Shown: piece by piece, positions 35,739-46,238 of the stretch
Position numbering within the stretch: position 1 is the stretch's first letter
How the letters are laid out: every line of letters starts with the position of its first letter
NCBI RefSeq assembly: GCF_049675895.1
Contig: NZ_CP183834.1
Span: 1,674,001 to 1,738,000 of the forward strand
DNA: 64,000 bases
Origin: Ampullimonas aquatilis
GTDB taxonomy: Bacteria > Pseudomonadota > Gammaproteobacteria > Burkholderiales > Burkholderiaceae_D
Direction of reading: 5' to 3'
Program-made: the position numbers and the translations under genes
The notes under the pieces: model-generated
The model's database searches: none
Told to the model about the DNA's origin: nothing
What the model saw: the letters and a program-made list of their open reading frames with translations, nothing else

Positions 35739-36131
35739 ATGTCCACTCACCCCGCCCAAACTGATTTCACAAGCCTGCGCGATATGATCCGCCAATTTGT
35801 CGACGAACGTGACTGGGATCAGTTTCATTCCCCTAAAAACTTGTCAATGGCGTTGAGTGTGGAAGCGGCGGAATTGCTGGAGCACTTTCAGTGGTTGCAG
35901 CGTGGCGATGTGGTCGAGCTGGGTGCTGAAAAATATCGGCAGGTGCGCCATGAGGTGGCTGATGTGCTGGTTTATCTGATTCGACTGGCCGACAAGCTGG
36001 AGATTGATCTGATGACTGCCGTAGATGAAAAAATGACGATCAACCGTGCCAAATATCCAGCGGATCTGGTGCGCGGTGATGCGCGCAAATATGACGAGTA
36101 CAAGGCACGGCCACAACCGTCTGAAGCGTAA
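35739..36131 (+). CDS. MazG-like nucleotide pyrophosphohydrolase
   Basis: 130 aa, all-alpha NTP-pyrophosphatase. Metal-binding motif EAAELLEHFQW and EVADVLVYLIRLAD fit the EExxE...ExxD arrangement of the MazG/RS21-C6 (dCTPase-like) family, which hydrolyses (d)NTPs to monophosphates for pool cleaning. Single gene, divergent from sorAB. Confidence 0.9.
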   Translation: MSTHPAQTDFTSLRDMIRQFVDERDWDQFHSPKNLSMALSVEAAELLEHFQWLQRGDVVELGAEKYRQVRHEVADVLVYLIRLADKLEIDLMTAVDEKMTINRAKYPADLVRGDARKYDEYKARPQPSEA

Positions 36132-36210
36132 CCAACAATGGACAGGTTGCCTGCATGTTCATCATTTAATTAATATCAGTGTGTCAATTCTGGCAGTTAA
36201 TCGCGCACTG

Positions 36211-37332
36211 TCAATCCAGCGTCCTGCGATAGCGCAGCAATGCAATCGCGGCGACTGACAACATAAACAACAGAATCGCCCCCACCTCGTGCTGGATGTC
36301 CGGCCACTGATTGCCCTTGAGCATGATGCCGCGCACGATGCGCAAAAAATGGGTCAGGGGCAGCAGGTTGCCAATATGCTGTGCCCAGCCGGGCAGGCCT
36401 CTGAACGGAAACATGAAGCCACTTAACAACATGCTTGGCAGAAAAAAGAAGAAGGTCATCTGCATGGCCTGCATCTGGTTGCGTGCCAGGGTCGAGAAGG
36501 TGAAGCCGACGGCCAGATTGGCGGCAATATAAATGATCAGCGCAATACTCAAGAGCCATAAACTACCCACCATCGGCACATTGAATAGGATGCGCGAGGC
36601 CACCAATATCACCGTGACTTGCACGTAACCAATCATGATGTAGGGCACGATCTTGCCGATCATCACTTCAATGGGACGTACTGGTGTGGCGAGCAGATTT
36701 TCCATGGTGCCGCGTTCACGCTCACGGGTCATGGCGAGTGCCGTCATCATCACCATGGTCATGGTCAGCACCACGCCAATCAGGCCGGGCACGACGTTAT
36801 AGCGGGATAGTCCTTCAGGGTTATAGCGCCGCTGCACACGAATTTCAAAGGGCGCATCACGCGATTGCAAGGTCGTCAGGCTACCCGAGAGATCATGATT
36901 CAAGGCATGCAGACTGATGTTGTTGAGCGCGGCCAATGCATTGCCGGTGGCTGCCGGATCGGTAGCATCAGCCGCCAGCAGGATCGCCGGATGCTCACCA
37001 CGCACCAGTTTGCTGGCAAAGTCCGGCGGCACAATCAAGGCAAACTGCGCCTTGCCCTGGGCCAGCAAGGTATCGGCTTCAGCCTCGCTGGCGGTTTGTT
37101 TAATGAGCGTGAAGTAGCCTGAATTTTGCAGTGCCGCGCTGAGCGTGCGCGAAAACTCGCTGCTATCGGCTTCGACTACCACCAGGGGTAAGTGCTTGGG
37201 ATCAGTATTGATGGCAAAGCCAAACAGGATCAGTTGAATGATGGGGATGGCCACCATCATCATGAAGGTCAGCCGGTCACGCCGTACCTGGGCAAACTCC
37301 TTGATCAGGACCGCCAGAATTCTGCCCCACAT
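36211..37332 (-). CDS. ABC-2 type efflux permease
   Basis: 373 aa. One N-terminal transmembrane helix, a large periplasmic loop (residues about 50-175), then five helices near the C-terminus: the YhhJ/YbhS/YbhR ABC-2 topology. Motif RERERGTMENLL precedes the membrane block. Start codon 2 nt after the ATP-binding gene stop; part of the HlyD-ATPase-permease operon for export of a toxic hydrophobic compound. Confidence 0.92.
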   Translation of the reverse strand: MWGRILAVLIKEFAQVRRDRLTFMMMVAIPIIQLILFGFAINTDPKHLPLVVVEADSSEFSRTLSAALQNSGYFTLIKQTASEAEADTLLAQGKAQFALIVPPDFASKLVRGEHPAILLAADATDPAATGNALAALNNISLHALNHDLSGSLTTLQSRDAPFEIRVQRRYNPEGLSRYNVVPGLIGVVLTMTMVMMTALAMTRERERGTMENLLATPVRPIEVMIGKIVPYIMIGYVQVTVILVASRILFNVPMVGSLWLLSIALIIYIAANLAVGFTFSTLARNQMQAMQMTFFFFLPSMLLSGFMFPFRGLPGWAQHIGNLLPLTHFLRIVRGIMLKGNQWPDIQHEVGAILLFMLSVAAIALLRYRRTLD

Positions 37333-37334
37333 GC

Positions 37335-38339
37335 TCAGACTCCGTCGTGGGAAAAATTATCGGTGGCCTCTTGCATGAGGGCGATGAAGACGTCTTCCAG
37401 GCTTGGTGCAATCGCACGAATTTGTTCTGGCTCTAACGGCAAGCTGGCGAGCAGTGCTGCCAATGGTGCCTGGCTACGACCACTCACATGCAGGCTGGTA
37501 CCAAACGCAGCCAGACTCTGTACCGCAGGCTCACCACGCAGACGCGCTGCCAGGGCAATGGGATCAACACCACTCAATTCATAGGTTGTCAAACCGGCAT
37601 GGGCAATCACTTCGGGCACCGTGCCATGGGTCAGCAAACGACCATAGGAGATGTACGCCAGCTCATGGCAACGCTCGGCCTCATCCATATAGTGGGTGGA
37701 AACCAATACGGTCAAACCTTGTGCGGCGAGCGCATGAATCTGCTCCCAAAAATCGCGCCGTGCCTTGGGGTCCACGCCCGCGGTCGGTTCGTCCAGCAAC
37801 AGCAGTTGCGGTTCATGCAACAAGCAGGCCGCCAGGGCCAGGCGTTGTTTCCAGCCACCCGACAATGAACCCGCCAGTTGCTCGCGCCGATTGGTGAGAT
37901 CAAGCTGCGCCAGCGTTTGATCGACCTTTTGCAAACGATTGGGCATGCCATACAGGCGCGCAATGAAATCCAGATTTTCTTCAATGCTCAAGTCATCATA
38001 CAGACCAAACTTTTGCGTCATATAACCGACATGCGGTTTGATCAGATGGCTTTCCCGCAGAATATCAAAGCCCAGACAAGTACCACTGCCGGCATCGGGC
38101 GTGAGCAAACCACACAACATGCGAATCGTGGTGGTCTTGCCGCTGCCATTGGGTCCCAGGAAACCATAGATACGGCCTTTGGCCACATGCAGATCAAAGT
38201 CGGCCACCACAGTGCGCTTGCCATAGCGCTTGGTCAGGCCCTTGACATCAATCACCCATGCCTGCTCGCCCACGGCGGAGGGCAAGCGTTGGGCGGCCAG
38301 CTTGCGCTTACCCAGTGCACCACTGATTGGGTTAATCAT
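37335..38339 (-). CDS. ABC transporter ATP-binding protein (multidrug type)
   Basis: 334 aa. Walker A GPNGSGKTTT, signature LSGGWKQRLALAACLLHEP, Walker B LLLLDEPTAGVDP, H-loop STHYMDEAERC. The C-terminal extension (about 100 aa) is usual in CcmA/YbhF-type exporters. Start ATG 38339 overlaps the end of the HlyD gene by 8 nt. Confidence 0.93.
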   Translation of the reverse strand: MINPISGALGKRKLAAQRLPSAVGEQAWVIDVKGLTKRYGKRTVVADFDLHVAKGRIYGFLGPNGSGKTTTIRMLCGLLTPDAGSGTCLGFDILRESHLIKPHVGYMTQKFGLYDDLSIEENLDFIARLYGMPNRLQKVDQTLAQLDLTNRREQLAGSLSGGWKQRLALAACLLHEPQLLLLDEPTAGVDPKARRDFWEQIHALAAQGLTVLVSTHYMDEAERCHELAYISYGRLLTHGTVPEVIAHAGLTTYELSGVDPIALAARLRGEPAVQSLAAFGTSLHVSGRSQAPLAALLASLPLEPEQIRAIAPSLEDVFIALMQEATDNFSHDGV

Positions 38340-39393
38340 GGGTTGTGTCCTGCCCGCTGGGTTTTGCCACACCAGGCTCGGGTTGATGACTGCCGGAACC
38401 GACTGCCGGATTGACCTGTCCCACCGGCAGATGCACTTCTAGTGGCTGGCCCGGATGCAGAGTCAGGCCGTCTGGCTTGATGGGCTTGGCTTCCAGCATA
38501 AAGACCAGGGTGGCGCGGCTTTCACGGCTGTAGATGAAGGGCGAGGTGTACTCGGCCTGGGCAGCGATATAGCTGACCGTGGCATCAATCGGCTGGCAAC
38601 CGTCACATTGCAGGCTGACTGGCTGGCCTAACTGAAAACGGCTCAGCGCTGCCTGCGGTACAAAAAATCGGGCCTTGATATTGACCGCAGGCAGCAGGCT
38701 GATCACAGGCGAACCCGCAGCCACCCACTCCCCTTCACGGTAATAAATATCGGCCACCTGGGCGTTGATAGGCACCGCCACCGATTTTTGGCTAACCTTC
38801 CAATCGGCCTGTGCCAACTGCGCTTGCGCAGTGGCAACCGCCTGTTCAGCCGCCTTGATTTCATCGGCCCGCGCGCCTAACCGTGCAACTCGCAACTGCG
38901 CCTGGGTCTGCTGCAGAAGCGCCTGATTCTGCAGCACGGCAGATTGAAATTTATCAAGTTGGGAAGGCGCAATGAAGTGCGTATCCACCAGTTTTTGCTG
39001 ACGCTGCAAATCGCTCTGCGCCAGTTGCAGTGCCGCCTGCGTCTGTTGCACCTGAGCCTGCAAAGCGGCCATCTCATCAGGCCGCTTGCCCTTTTGCAAA
39101 TCGGCCAAGGTGGCTTGCGCCTGTTGCAAGCGGGCGATGGCTTCATCATGTGCGGCCCGTTCGCTGTCCTGCTCCAGCACAAACGCCGGGTTGCCCGCCT
39201 GCGCTGCGCCACCACGCACCAATTGCAACTGCCGCAAAGTACCTGAGAGCGGTGCACTCAGGCGCACATAATCGGCTTCACCATAGCCAGAAAAATAATC
39301 AACCGGCTTGTCACTGCAACCCAGCAAGCCACTAACAACCATGCCACCCAGTAGCAGATAGCCCAGGCATCTTTTTACGATCCACTGCTTCAA
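38332..39393 (-). CDS. HlyD/EmrA-type periplasmic adaptor lipoprotein
   Basis: 353 aa. N-terminal hydrophobic segment with lipobox GLLGC, barrel-sandwich hybrid and a long alpha-hairpin coiled coil (residues about 70-190, AQ-rich). Starts with TTG at 39393, 7 nt after AAGGAG. Together with the next two genes it forms a YbhGFSR-like tripartite efflux pump, presumably joined to an outer-membrane channel coded elsewhere. Confidence 0.9.
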   Translation of the reverse strand: MKQWIVKRCLGYLLLGGMVVSGLLGCSDKPVDYFSGYGEADYVRLSAPLSGTLRQLQLVRGGAAQAGNPAFVLEQDSERAAHDEAIARLQQAQATLADLQKGKRPDEMAALQAQVQQTQAALQLAQSDLQRQQKLVDTHFIAPSQLDKFQSAVLQNQALLQQTQAQLRVARLGARADEIKAAEQAVATAQAQLAQADWKVSQKSVAVPINAQVADIYYREGEWVAAGSPVISLLPAVNIKARFFVPQAALSRFQLGQPVSLQCDGCQPIDATVSYIAAQAEYTSPFIYSRESRATLVFMLEAKPIKPDGLTLHPGQPLEVHLPVGQVNPAVGSGSHQPEPGVAKPSGQDTTHD

Positions 39394-39618
39394 CTCGTTC
39401 TCCTTGATACCTAGGCATCATCGCGCACTCGTTGGCAGCCATATTGACACAGTACAAGCTCGGTGTGATTGACTGTTTGAACGACGCCGTGGCGTTGTTA
39501 TTGGGAGAAACAAGCCGGTTAAAAAACCGTTAAACAGGCTATTTATAAGGAGTATGGCTATTTTTAGGCTTGTATAGTACGTTTTAATTACCTCTGAAAA
39601 AATACAGTATAGGGGTAT

Positions 39619-40347
39619 TTAAGAACGGGCCACATCTTGCCCCAGCATCATGGGCATGATCTGTTCTTCCTGTTGCGCGTTAAAGCCCAGCGCCTCTTGC
39701 ATGACAGGTGGGTTGACCCAGGTGCCAAACAGAATATCCCAAATTGGCAACCCATAGTTTTGGGCGTGATGGTTGGCCTGATGATGCACGCAATGCATGG
39801 CCGAGCGCTGCACGATATAACCAACCCAATTGGGCGAGCGCAAATTGGCATGCGTCCAGTACGACACGGCGCCTGTCAGCAAGACCACCCAATTGGCATC
39901 GGCATCACTTAAGCCAAACACCCAGTAAGCGGCCAGACTGTTGGCAAACACAAAGCTTAAAAAGTCGAGGGGATGCGCGTAATTGCTGACCAGCACTTCC
40001 ATGCGTGATGGGCTGTGATGCAGTTGATGAATCCGCCACAACAGCGGCACGCCATGCAGCGCACGGTGCAACCAGTACTGAAAAAACGTGGCCACGAGAT
40101 ACGCCACACCACCTTTGACAAAGCTCGGCCAGGCATCGGGCAAATGCACGAGCGGTGCACCCGCCAGCCATTAGTTCAATCCAACCATCGCCACAATGAC
40201 AGCGCCCCATTGCAGACTGTTGATCAGATAAGCACGCCAGAACCAGCGCCATTGCCAAGATTGTTGACGCGCCGGAAAGCAGCGCTCCAGCACAAAGAAA
40301 ATCATAAAGAGCAGCGTGAGAAAACTATACAGTGTCAGTGCGTTCAT
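39619..40347 (-). pseudogene. Fatty acid hydroxylase/sterol desaturase-like gene with in-frame stop
   Basis: Two parts in the same reading frame: 40347-40174 (MNALTLYSFLTLLFMIFFVLERCFPAR...AMVGLN) and 40170-39619 (WLAGAPLVHLPDAWPSF...), split by one TAA at 40171-40173. The second part holds all the di-iron His clusters: HRALHG, HQLHHSP and HCVHHQANH. A single-base change (for example CAA or GAA to TAA) would explain the break. An alternative internal GTG start at 40149 could still give a 176-aa protein lacking the first membrane helices. Function if intact: membrane-bound di-iron hydroxylase. Confidence 0.8.
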
Positions 40348-40540
40348 AGGAGTAGCGAGCAAAAAAAGAATCAGCCACTACTGTATGAGTTGGTTCACCA
40401 ACTGGCTTGTATCAATGCGACATCACGAGAAAATGCGGCGAGGAAATCAGGACAAAAGATTGAAAAATTGAAGATAGAGTTGATAATGCCGCTTTACTGA
40501 AATGATGCTTTACTGCGCAGCGACTTGTCTCGCAGCCAGT

Positions 40541-40614
40541 TCTCTTGTTGTTAACTCTCTTGTTGTTAACTCTCTTGTTGTTAACTCTCTTGCCGTTAAT
40601 TTCTTGCCGTTAAA
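40541..40614 (+). repeat. 15-bp tandem repeat, five copies
   Basis: TCTCTTGTTGTTAAC three times without change (40541-40585), then two degenerate copies with TTGCCGTTAA. Lies just beyond the 3' end of the AraC gene. Confidence 0.95.
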
Positions 40615-40634
40615 TTCGATTAGTCAACAGGCTT

Positions 40635-41534
40635 TCAGCCATCAGGCAGTTCCCAGCCACGCCAATCCTTGAGTGGCATGGGGTAAAACAATTGCTCAAA
40701 TTGTGCCAGCGGCATGCGATACAGCCAATAAGCCGGATCAGCGCTGGTGATCTTGTCCAGTAACTCACTGGGCGCAATCCCCGCCAAAGCCACAAATTCA
40801 CGATGCATATGCGCCTGGTCAAAATAGCCCGCCTCGTGCGCAATCCGGGTCAAGTCCCCTCGCCCGCTCGCCTGCCACAACATGGGCAAGGTCAGGCCAA
40901 AACGGGCCATGCGCCGCACCTCACGTAGTGGCACACCAAAATACGTCAGCACCTGACGCTCCATCTGCCGTGTACCAAGCCCGATCACTTCGGCCAGTTT
41001 CAGAATGGGCAAAAATATCCGCGGATGAGCTGCCAGCATTTTTTGCCCATAACTCTGGCGTGCGGACAAATTAAGCGTCTGCAATAAAAACTGCTGCAAC
41101 AGTGCCGTAGCTGCTGCCAGCTCCGCTTGCATGGGTAACTGTTGGGCGAGCAGCGTATCGACTTGATCCATCAAACCGATACTCGCCTGTGGCGCAAAAT
41201 GATCCATCGGCAGCATGTTTTGCACCAGTTCTGCCATCACCACCTGCATCGCATCGGGCAACAGACCGGGACGAAACGACACCACAATAAAACGCGTATC
41301 AGCAGCAGCATGCGAATAGCGTGGCTGTGGACAAGGCCCGCACAGCCCAAAGCGTGGCGGCTGCCAGGTGCCACCATCGGGCAGCAACACGGTGACCGTG
41401 CCACGCAAATATAAATGCACTTGGGGATTCAGGCTGGCCGGTAAATGCGAGTCCTCGCCATCCAGCTGCATGGCCATGAAAGGCATCAGCAAATGCGCCA
41501 GGCATGGATCAGGAGGAATGACTTGAAGATGCAT
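40635..41534 (-). CDS. AraC-family transcriptional regulator
   Basis: 299 aa. N-terminal ligand domain of the DUF6597 type (LNPQVHLYLRGTVTVLLPDGG) and C-terminal AraC helix-turn-helix: LGTRQMERQVLTYFGVPLREVRRMARF and ARIAHEAGYFDQAHMHREFVALAG-like second helix. Regulated genes are not evident; divergent or neighbouring candidates are the fatty-acid hydroxylase and the Cus operon end. Confidence 0.9.
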   Translation of the reverse strand: MHLQVIPPDPCLAHLLMPFMAMQLDGEDSHLPASLNPQVHLYLRGTVTVLLPDGGTWQPPRFGLCGPCPQPRYSHAAADTRFIVVSFRPGLLPDAMQVVMAELVQNMLPMDHFAPQASIGLMDQVDTLLAQQLPMQAELAAATALLQQFLLQTLNLSARQSYGQKMLAAHPRIFLPILKLAEVIGLGTRQMERQVLTYFGVPLREVRRMARFGLTLPMLWQASGRGDLTRIAHEAGYFDQAHMHREFVALAGIAPSELLDKITSADPAYWLYRMPLAQFEQLFYPMPLKDWRGWELPDG

Positions 41535-41586
41535 TTTTCAATTATCCTGGCAAATTATTGATTGAAGAAATCATCAATCGGCTATT

Positions 41587-44500
41587 TTAGTCAGGCAGTT
41601 TTCGTAACGACCGGCGACGCAATAAAAGATAAATCGCCGGTACTACAAACATGGATAGCAATGGTGCCGTCACCATGCCGCCAACCATTGGTGCAGCAAT
41701 TCTTTTCATGACTTCAGAACCTGTGCCAGCGCCATACATGACAGGAACCAGGCCCGCAATGATAACGGTTACGGTCATGGCCTTGGGACGCACCCGCAAG
41801 ACGGCACCTTCACGAATCGCCGCCAGCAGATTCTGTTCGTCACATTGCCCCAGCATGAGACGAGTTTCCCAGGCATGCTTGAGGTAGAGCAACATGATCA
41901 CACCAAATTCGGCTGAAACGCCTGCCAGGGCGATGAACCCGACACCACTGGCCACGGACAGATGATGCCCCAGCGCCCATAACAACCAGATGCCACCCGC
42001 TAATGCAAAGGGTACCGTCGTCATGATGAGCATGGCCTCGTCAAATCGCTTGAAGGTGAGATAAAGCAAGACAAAAATGATCAGCAAGGTGGCTGGTACC
42101 ACCATTTTCAGTTTGGCGGTTGCCCGCTCCAGATATTCAAACTGTCCTGACCAGGCAATCGAATAGCCGGCTGGCAATGTCACGGCTTTGGTGACGACTT
42201 GCTGCATGTCATGCACCGCTGAACGGAGGTCGCGATCTCTTATATCAACATAGACCCATCCCGACAGCCGGGCATTTTCGCTTTTCAGCATGGGTGGTCC
42301 ATCGCTGATGCGGATGGTGGCCACATCACCAAGACGAATTTGAGCACCACGTTCAGTCAGCACGGCAAGCTGGCGGAGCTTCTCGACCGAATCACGCACC
42401 TCCCGCGGATAGCGCACATTGATTGGGAAACGCTGCAGACCTTCGACTGTTTCACCAATATTGTCACCACCGATGGCCGCCGCAATGATGCTTTGCACAT
42501 CGGCAATATTGAGACCGTATCGTGCTGCCGCATCCCGGTTGATGTCGATGTCAATATAGCGTCCGCCATTGAGTCGCTCTGCCAATACAGACGATACACC
42601 GGGCACATTTTTAATGACTCGTTCAATCTCGCCCGTAATGCGGTCTATCTCCTTCAGGCTGGTACCGGCCACCTTGATACCAATCGGGCTTTTGATGCCG
42701 GTAGCGAGCATATCAATCCGGTTTCGAATGGGGGGCACCCAGACATTGGATAAACCCGGCACCTTGACGATATGATCCAACTCTTCCACCAGCTTGTCGC
42801 TGGTCATGCCAGGACGCCATTGATCGCGTGGCTTGAACTGGATGGTCGTCTCAAACATCTCCAGCGGTGCCGGATCAGTTGCAGATTCGGCCCGTCCGGC
42901 TTTTCCAAACACAGTTTGCACCTCGGGTAACGTCTTGATCAGACGATCAGTCTGCTGCAGCAGTTCGGAGACTTTACCCGCGCCAATACCTGGCAACGCC
43001 GAGGGCATATACAACAGATCCCCCTCATCCAAAGGTGGCATGAACTCCCCTCCCAGGCGGGTGACTGGCCAGATGGTGACTGCCACAACAAGCGCTGCAA
43101 TCCAGAGCGTTGACTTTGGAAAACGCAGCACCCTATCAAGCAGAGGGCGATACAGCGCAATCAGGACACGATTGAGTGGATTTTTTTGCTCATCAGGAAT
43201 CCGGCCACGAATCAGATAACCCATCAGTACGGGAATCAAAGTCACGGCCAATCCCGCAGCCGCTGCCATGGCGTAGGTCTTGGTATATGCCAGCGGTGCA
43301 AATAAGCGGCCCTCCTGTGCTTCCAGCGTAAAAACTGGCATGAAAGACAACACGATGATCAGCAGCGAGAAGAACAAGGCGGGGCCAACTTCAGCGGCTG
43401 CATGACCAATAACCTGCCAATGAGCTTCACCCTTGAGTTTTTCACCAGGATGTTGGTGATACCAAACCGCCATATGCTTGTGGGCATTTTCGATCATCAC
43501 CACCGCAGCATCCACCATGGCACCAATTGCAATGGCAATGCCACCCAAAGACATGATGTTGGCATTGACCCCCTGGTAATACATGATGATAAAGGCAAGC
43601 AGTATGCCAATTGGCAAAGTGACAACGGCCACCAGGGCAGAGCGTAAATGAAACAGGAAAATGGCGCAGACAATCGCTACCACGGCAAACTCTTCGATCA
43701 ATTTTTCTTGTAAATGATTGACAGCACGTTTGATCAGATGAGAACGATCATAGGTGGGAATCATTTCAACACCGGCCGGCAAGCTGCGCTTCAATGCAGC
43801 CAGCTTGGCTTTGACTGCATTGATCGTATCCAGGGCATTTTTGCCTGAGCGCATCACGATCACGCCGCCGACCACCTCACCCTCGCCATTCAAATCGGCA
43901 ATACCACGACGCATCTCAGGCCCGATCTGAATGCGTGCGACATCACCTAATCGAACCGAAACGCCGGTATCGGTAGTCATTAATGGAATCTTGCGAAAGT
44001 CATCCAGACTCTTTAAATAACCTGAAGCACGCACCATGTATTCGGCTTCAGCCAACTCCAGTACCGAGCCGCCCGCTTCCTGATTGGCTTTTTGTACGGC
44101 CTCAATGATCCTGCCATGCGTGATGTGATAGGCACGCATTCTGTCCTGATCCAACTGAATCTGATACTGGCGAACCATGCCACCGATACTTGCCACTTCG
44201 GAAACATTGGGTACGGATTTCAGTTCATACTTGAGAAACCAGTCTTGCAATGTCCGTAGTTGCGACAGATCCAGCTTGCCACTGCGATCCACCAAGGCAT
44301 ATTCGTATACCCAACCAACCCCTGTGGCATCGGGCCCCAGTGATGTCCTGGCTTGGGCTGGCAGACGCGACTGTACCTGATTGAGATATTCCAGCACTCT
44401 GGAACGGGCCCAATACTGATCGGTGCCATCCTCAAACAGTACGTAAACAAATGAATCACCAAAAAACGAGTAACCCCGTACTGTTTTGGCACCGGGTACC

Positions 44501-44724
44501 GACAACATCGTGGTGGTCAGCGGATAGGTAATTTGATTTTCAACAATCTGGGGTGCCTGACCTGGATAGGTGGTACGAATAATGACCTGGACATCGGATA
44601 GGTCAGGAATCGCATCCAATGAGGTGCGCGACACTGACCATAGACCCCAGGCCGTGATCAGTACTGTCGCCAGCAGTACCAGAAAGCGGTTGCCAATTGA
44701 CCAGCGAATCAACCTTGCAATCAT
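41587..44724 (-). CDS. cusA: Heavy-metal RND efflux transporter CusA
   Basis: 1045 aa, twelve transmembrane helices. Very close to E. coli CusA in the porter domain ([32 protein letters not shown]). The three Met that bind Cu(I)/Ag(I) in CusA have equivalents here ([23 protein letters not shown]), so copper/silver specificity is likely rather than zinc/cadmium. Proton-driven inner-membrane pump of the tripartite system. Start overlaps the CusB stop by 4 nt. Confidence 0.95.
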   Translation of the reverse strand: MIARLIRWSIGNRFLVLLATVLITAWGLWSVSRTSLDAIPDLSDVQVIIRTTYPGQAPQIVENQITYPLTTTMLSVPGAKTVRGYSFFGDSFVYVLFEDGTDQYWARSRVLEYLNQVQSRLPAQARTSLGPDATGVGWVYEYALVDRSGKLDLSQLRTLQDWFLKYELKSVPNVSEVASIGGMVRQYQIQLDQDRMRAYHITHGRIIEAVQKANQEAGGSVLELAEAEYMVRASGYLKSLDDFRKIPLMTTDTGVSVRLGDVARIQIGPEMRRGIADLNGEGEVVGGVIVMRSGKNALDTINAVKAKLAALKRSLPAGVEMIPTYDRSHLIKRAVNHLQEKLIEEFAVVAIVCAIFLFHLRSALVAVVTLPIGILLAFIIMYYQGVNANIMSLGGIAIAIGAMVDAAVVMIENAHKHMAVWYHQHPGEKLKGEAHWQVIGHAAAEVGPALFFSLLIIVLSFMPVFTLEAQEGRLFAPLAYTKTYAMAAAAGLAVTLIPVLMGYLIRGRIPDEQKNPLNRVLIALYRPLLDRVLRFPKSTLWIAALVVAVTIWPVTRLGGEFMPPLDEGDLLYMPSALPGIGAGKVSELLQQTDRLIKTLPEVQTVFGKAGRAESATDPAPLEMFETTIQFKPRDQWRPGMTSDKLVEELDHIVKVPGLSNVWVPPIRNRIDMLATGIKSPIGIKVAGTSLKEIDRITGEIERVIKNVPGVSSVLAERLNGGRYIDIDINRDAAARYGLNIADVQSIIAAAIGGDNIGETVEGLQRFPINVRYPREVRDSVEKLRQLAVLTERGAQIRLGDVATIRISDGPPMLKSENARLSGWVYVDIRDRDLRSAVHDMQQVVTKAVTLPAGYSIAWSGQFEYLERATAKLKMVVPATLLIIFVLLYLTFKRFDEAMLIMTTVPFALAGGIWLLWALGHHLSVASGVGFIALAGVSAEFGVIMLLYLKHAWETRLMLGQCDEQNLLAAIREGAVLRVRPKAMTVTVIIAGLVPVMYGAGTGSEVMKRIAAPMVGGMVTAPLLSMFVVPAIYLLLRRRSLRKLPD

Positions 44725-46238
44725 GGCATTGCTCCATTCGGTGCAAGAACGGCTGGCGCAATGGTGACAATTTCAAACTGGCCGCCCGGCACTGCCCGAA
44801 TTTCAAAAATGACCGTATCACCCACTGCAATATTGCCTGGCAGTCCGGCCACCGGTAGTTTGAAATTCATGGTCATGGGCCCCCATTGCAAACTTGAAAT
44901 CGGGCCATGAGAAATGGTGATGTCATCTTTACCCAGCTTCTCGACCTTGCCTTCGGCACGATGGACAGGGCCGCTGCCCTGGCTATTATCTGATGCAGGC
45001 ATGTCACTCATGCGAGTACTGCTACCTTTTAAACTCGCTTCCGAATCAATCAGAAACTGGCTGGAAATCACAATCTTCTGGCCTGCCTCCAGACCTTTTA
45101 AAATCTGGGTATGACCATGACTCTCCGCGCCAGTTTCAACCTCCACAGGCATGAATCTGCCCTCCTCCTGGGCGACGATCACCACGACACGGGTACCCGT
45201 CTGAATAATGGCTTCAGTAGGCACAAACAGCACATCATTGCGTGCTTTGGTGACAAGGTCGAGCGTGATGAACATGCCAGGAACCAGCTGCGCAAGGGGG
45301 TTGTTCAACGCTATACGGGCTTTGAGCGTACGGGTGATTGGGTCCACCTGCGGCAAGATTGCATTGACCTTACCCTTGAAAACCACGCCAGGCAAAGATG
45401 GCGTCCGTGCCTCGACCAGATTACCAGGCTGCACCTGGGCTGCCAGACTTTCAGGGACATCGGCATTGACCCAGACCGTACTCAAGCCATTGATTCGAAA
45501 CAAGGGCGTACCGACTGCAACAGTCATTCCTTCACGCACGGCCAGTTCGGTGATGATGCCACTCATCGGCGCGATGAGTGTGATCCGAGCTTGCACCTTA
45601 CCCAGTAATTCAACCTGATGAATCTGTTCATTACTCATACCCGCCAGCCGCATCCGCTGTCTGGCCGCATCAAGCAGTGCATCCCTGTCATTGGTTTGCA
45701 TCTGGCTGATGGTCAACCACTCTTCCTGGGCCGCCACCCATTCAGGCACATAGAGCTCGGCCAAGGCCTGACCTTTTTTGACAGGATCCCATGGTGCCCG
45801 AACAAAAAGCTTTTCTACAAAGCCATTACTTCTTGCCTGCACCAATGCCATATCGCGCTCGTCATAGGCAATATTGCCAACAGCAGATAGTGTCGAAGCC
45901 AGATTGCCACGCATGACTTGAGTGGTACGGACCCCCAGATTCTGCTGTACTCGCGGATTGATCGTCACGCTACCGGGATCACCTTCATCCGCATAGACCG
46001 GGATCAGTTGCATGTCCATGAACGGTGATTTACCGGGTTTATCAAACTTTTGAGCCGGTACCATCGGATCATGCCAGTACAAAACCTTGCGGCCATTGTT
46101 GGCAGGCACCTCTGCGCCAGTCGCAGTCGTGCCAATGTTCTGCATACCCTGCTGGACACCGAACCGGTACGAGGCGTAACCACCGCCAGCCAATATTGCC
46201 ACGGCAATCAGTGCAATCATTAACGGTTTATTATTCAT
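44721..46238 (-). CDS. cusB: Periplasmic adaptor CusB with fused heavy-metal and CusF domains
   Basis: 505 aa. N-terminal membrane anchor, then a heavy-metal-binding domain ([20 protein letters not shown], about residues 54-75), the MFP barrel/hairpin, and a C-terminal CusF-like beta-barrel with [11 protein letters not shown] (Trp and two Met that bind Cu(I) in CusF, about 448-458). In E. coli CusF is a separate chaperone; here it is joined to the adaptor. ATG 46238 overlaps the TolC stop (ATGA). Confidence 0.95.
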   Translation of the reverse strand: MNNKPLMIALIAVAILAGGGYASYRFGVQQGMQNIGTTATGAEVPANNGRKVLYWHDPMVPAQKFDKPGKSPFMDMQLIPVYADEGDPGSVTINPRVQQNLGVRTTQVMRGNLASTLSAVGNIAYDERDMALVQARSNGFVEKLFVRAPWDPVKKGQALAELYVPEWVAAQEEWLTISQMQTNDRDALLDAARQRMRLAGMSNEQIHQVELLGKVQARITLIAPMSGIITELAVREGMTVAVGTPLFRINGLSTVWVNADVPESLAAQVQPGNLVEARTPSLPGVVFKGKVNAILPQVDPITRTLKARIALNNPLAQLVPGMFITLDLVTKARNDVLFVPTEAIIQTGTRVVVIVAQEEGRFMPVEVETGAESHGHTQILKGLEAGQKIVISSQFLIDSEASLKGSSTRMSDMPASDNSQGSGPVHRAEGKVEKLGKDDITISHGPISSLQWGPMTMNFKLPVAGLPGNIAVGDTVIFEIRAVPGGQFEIVTIAPAVLAPNGAMP

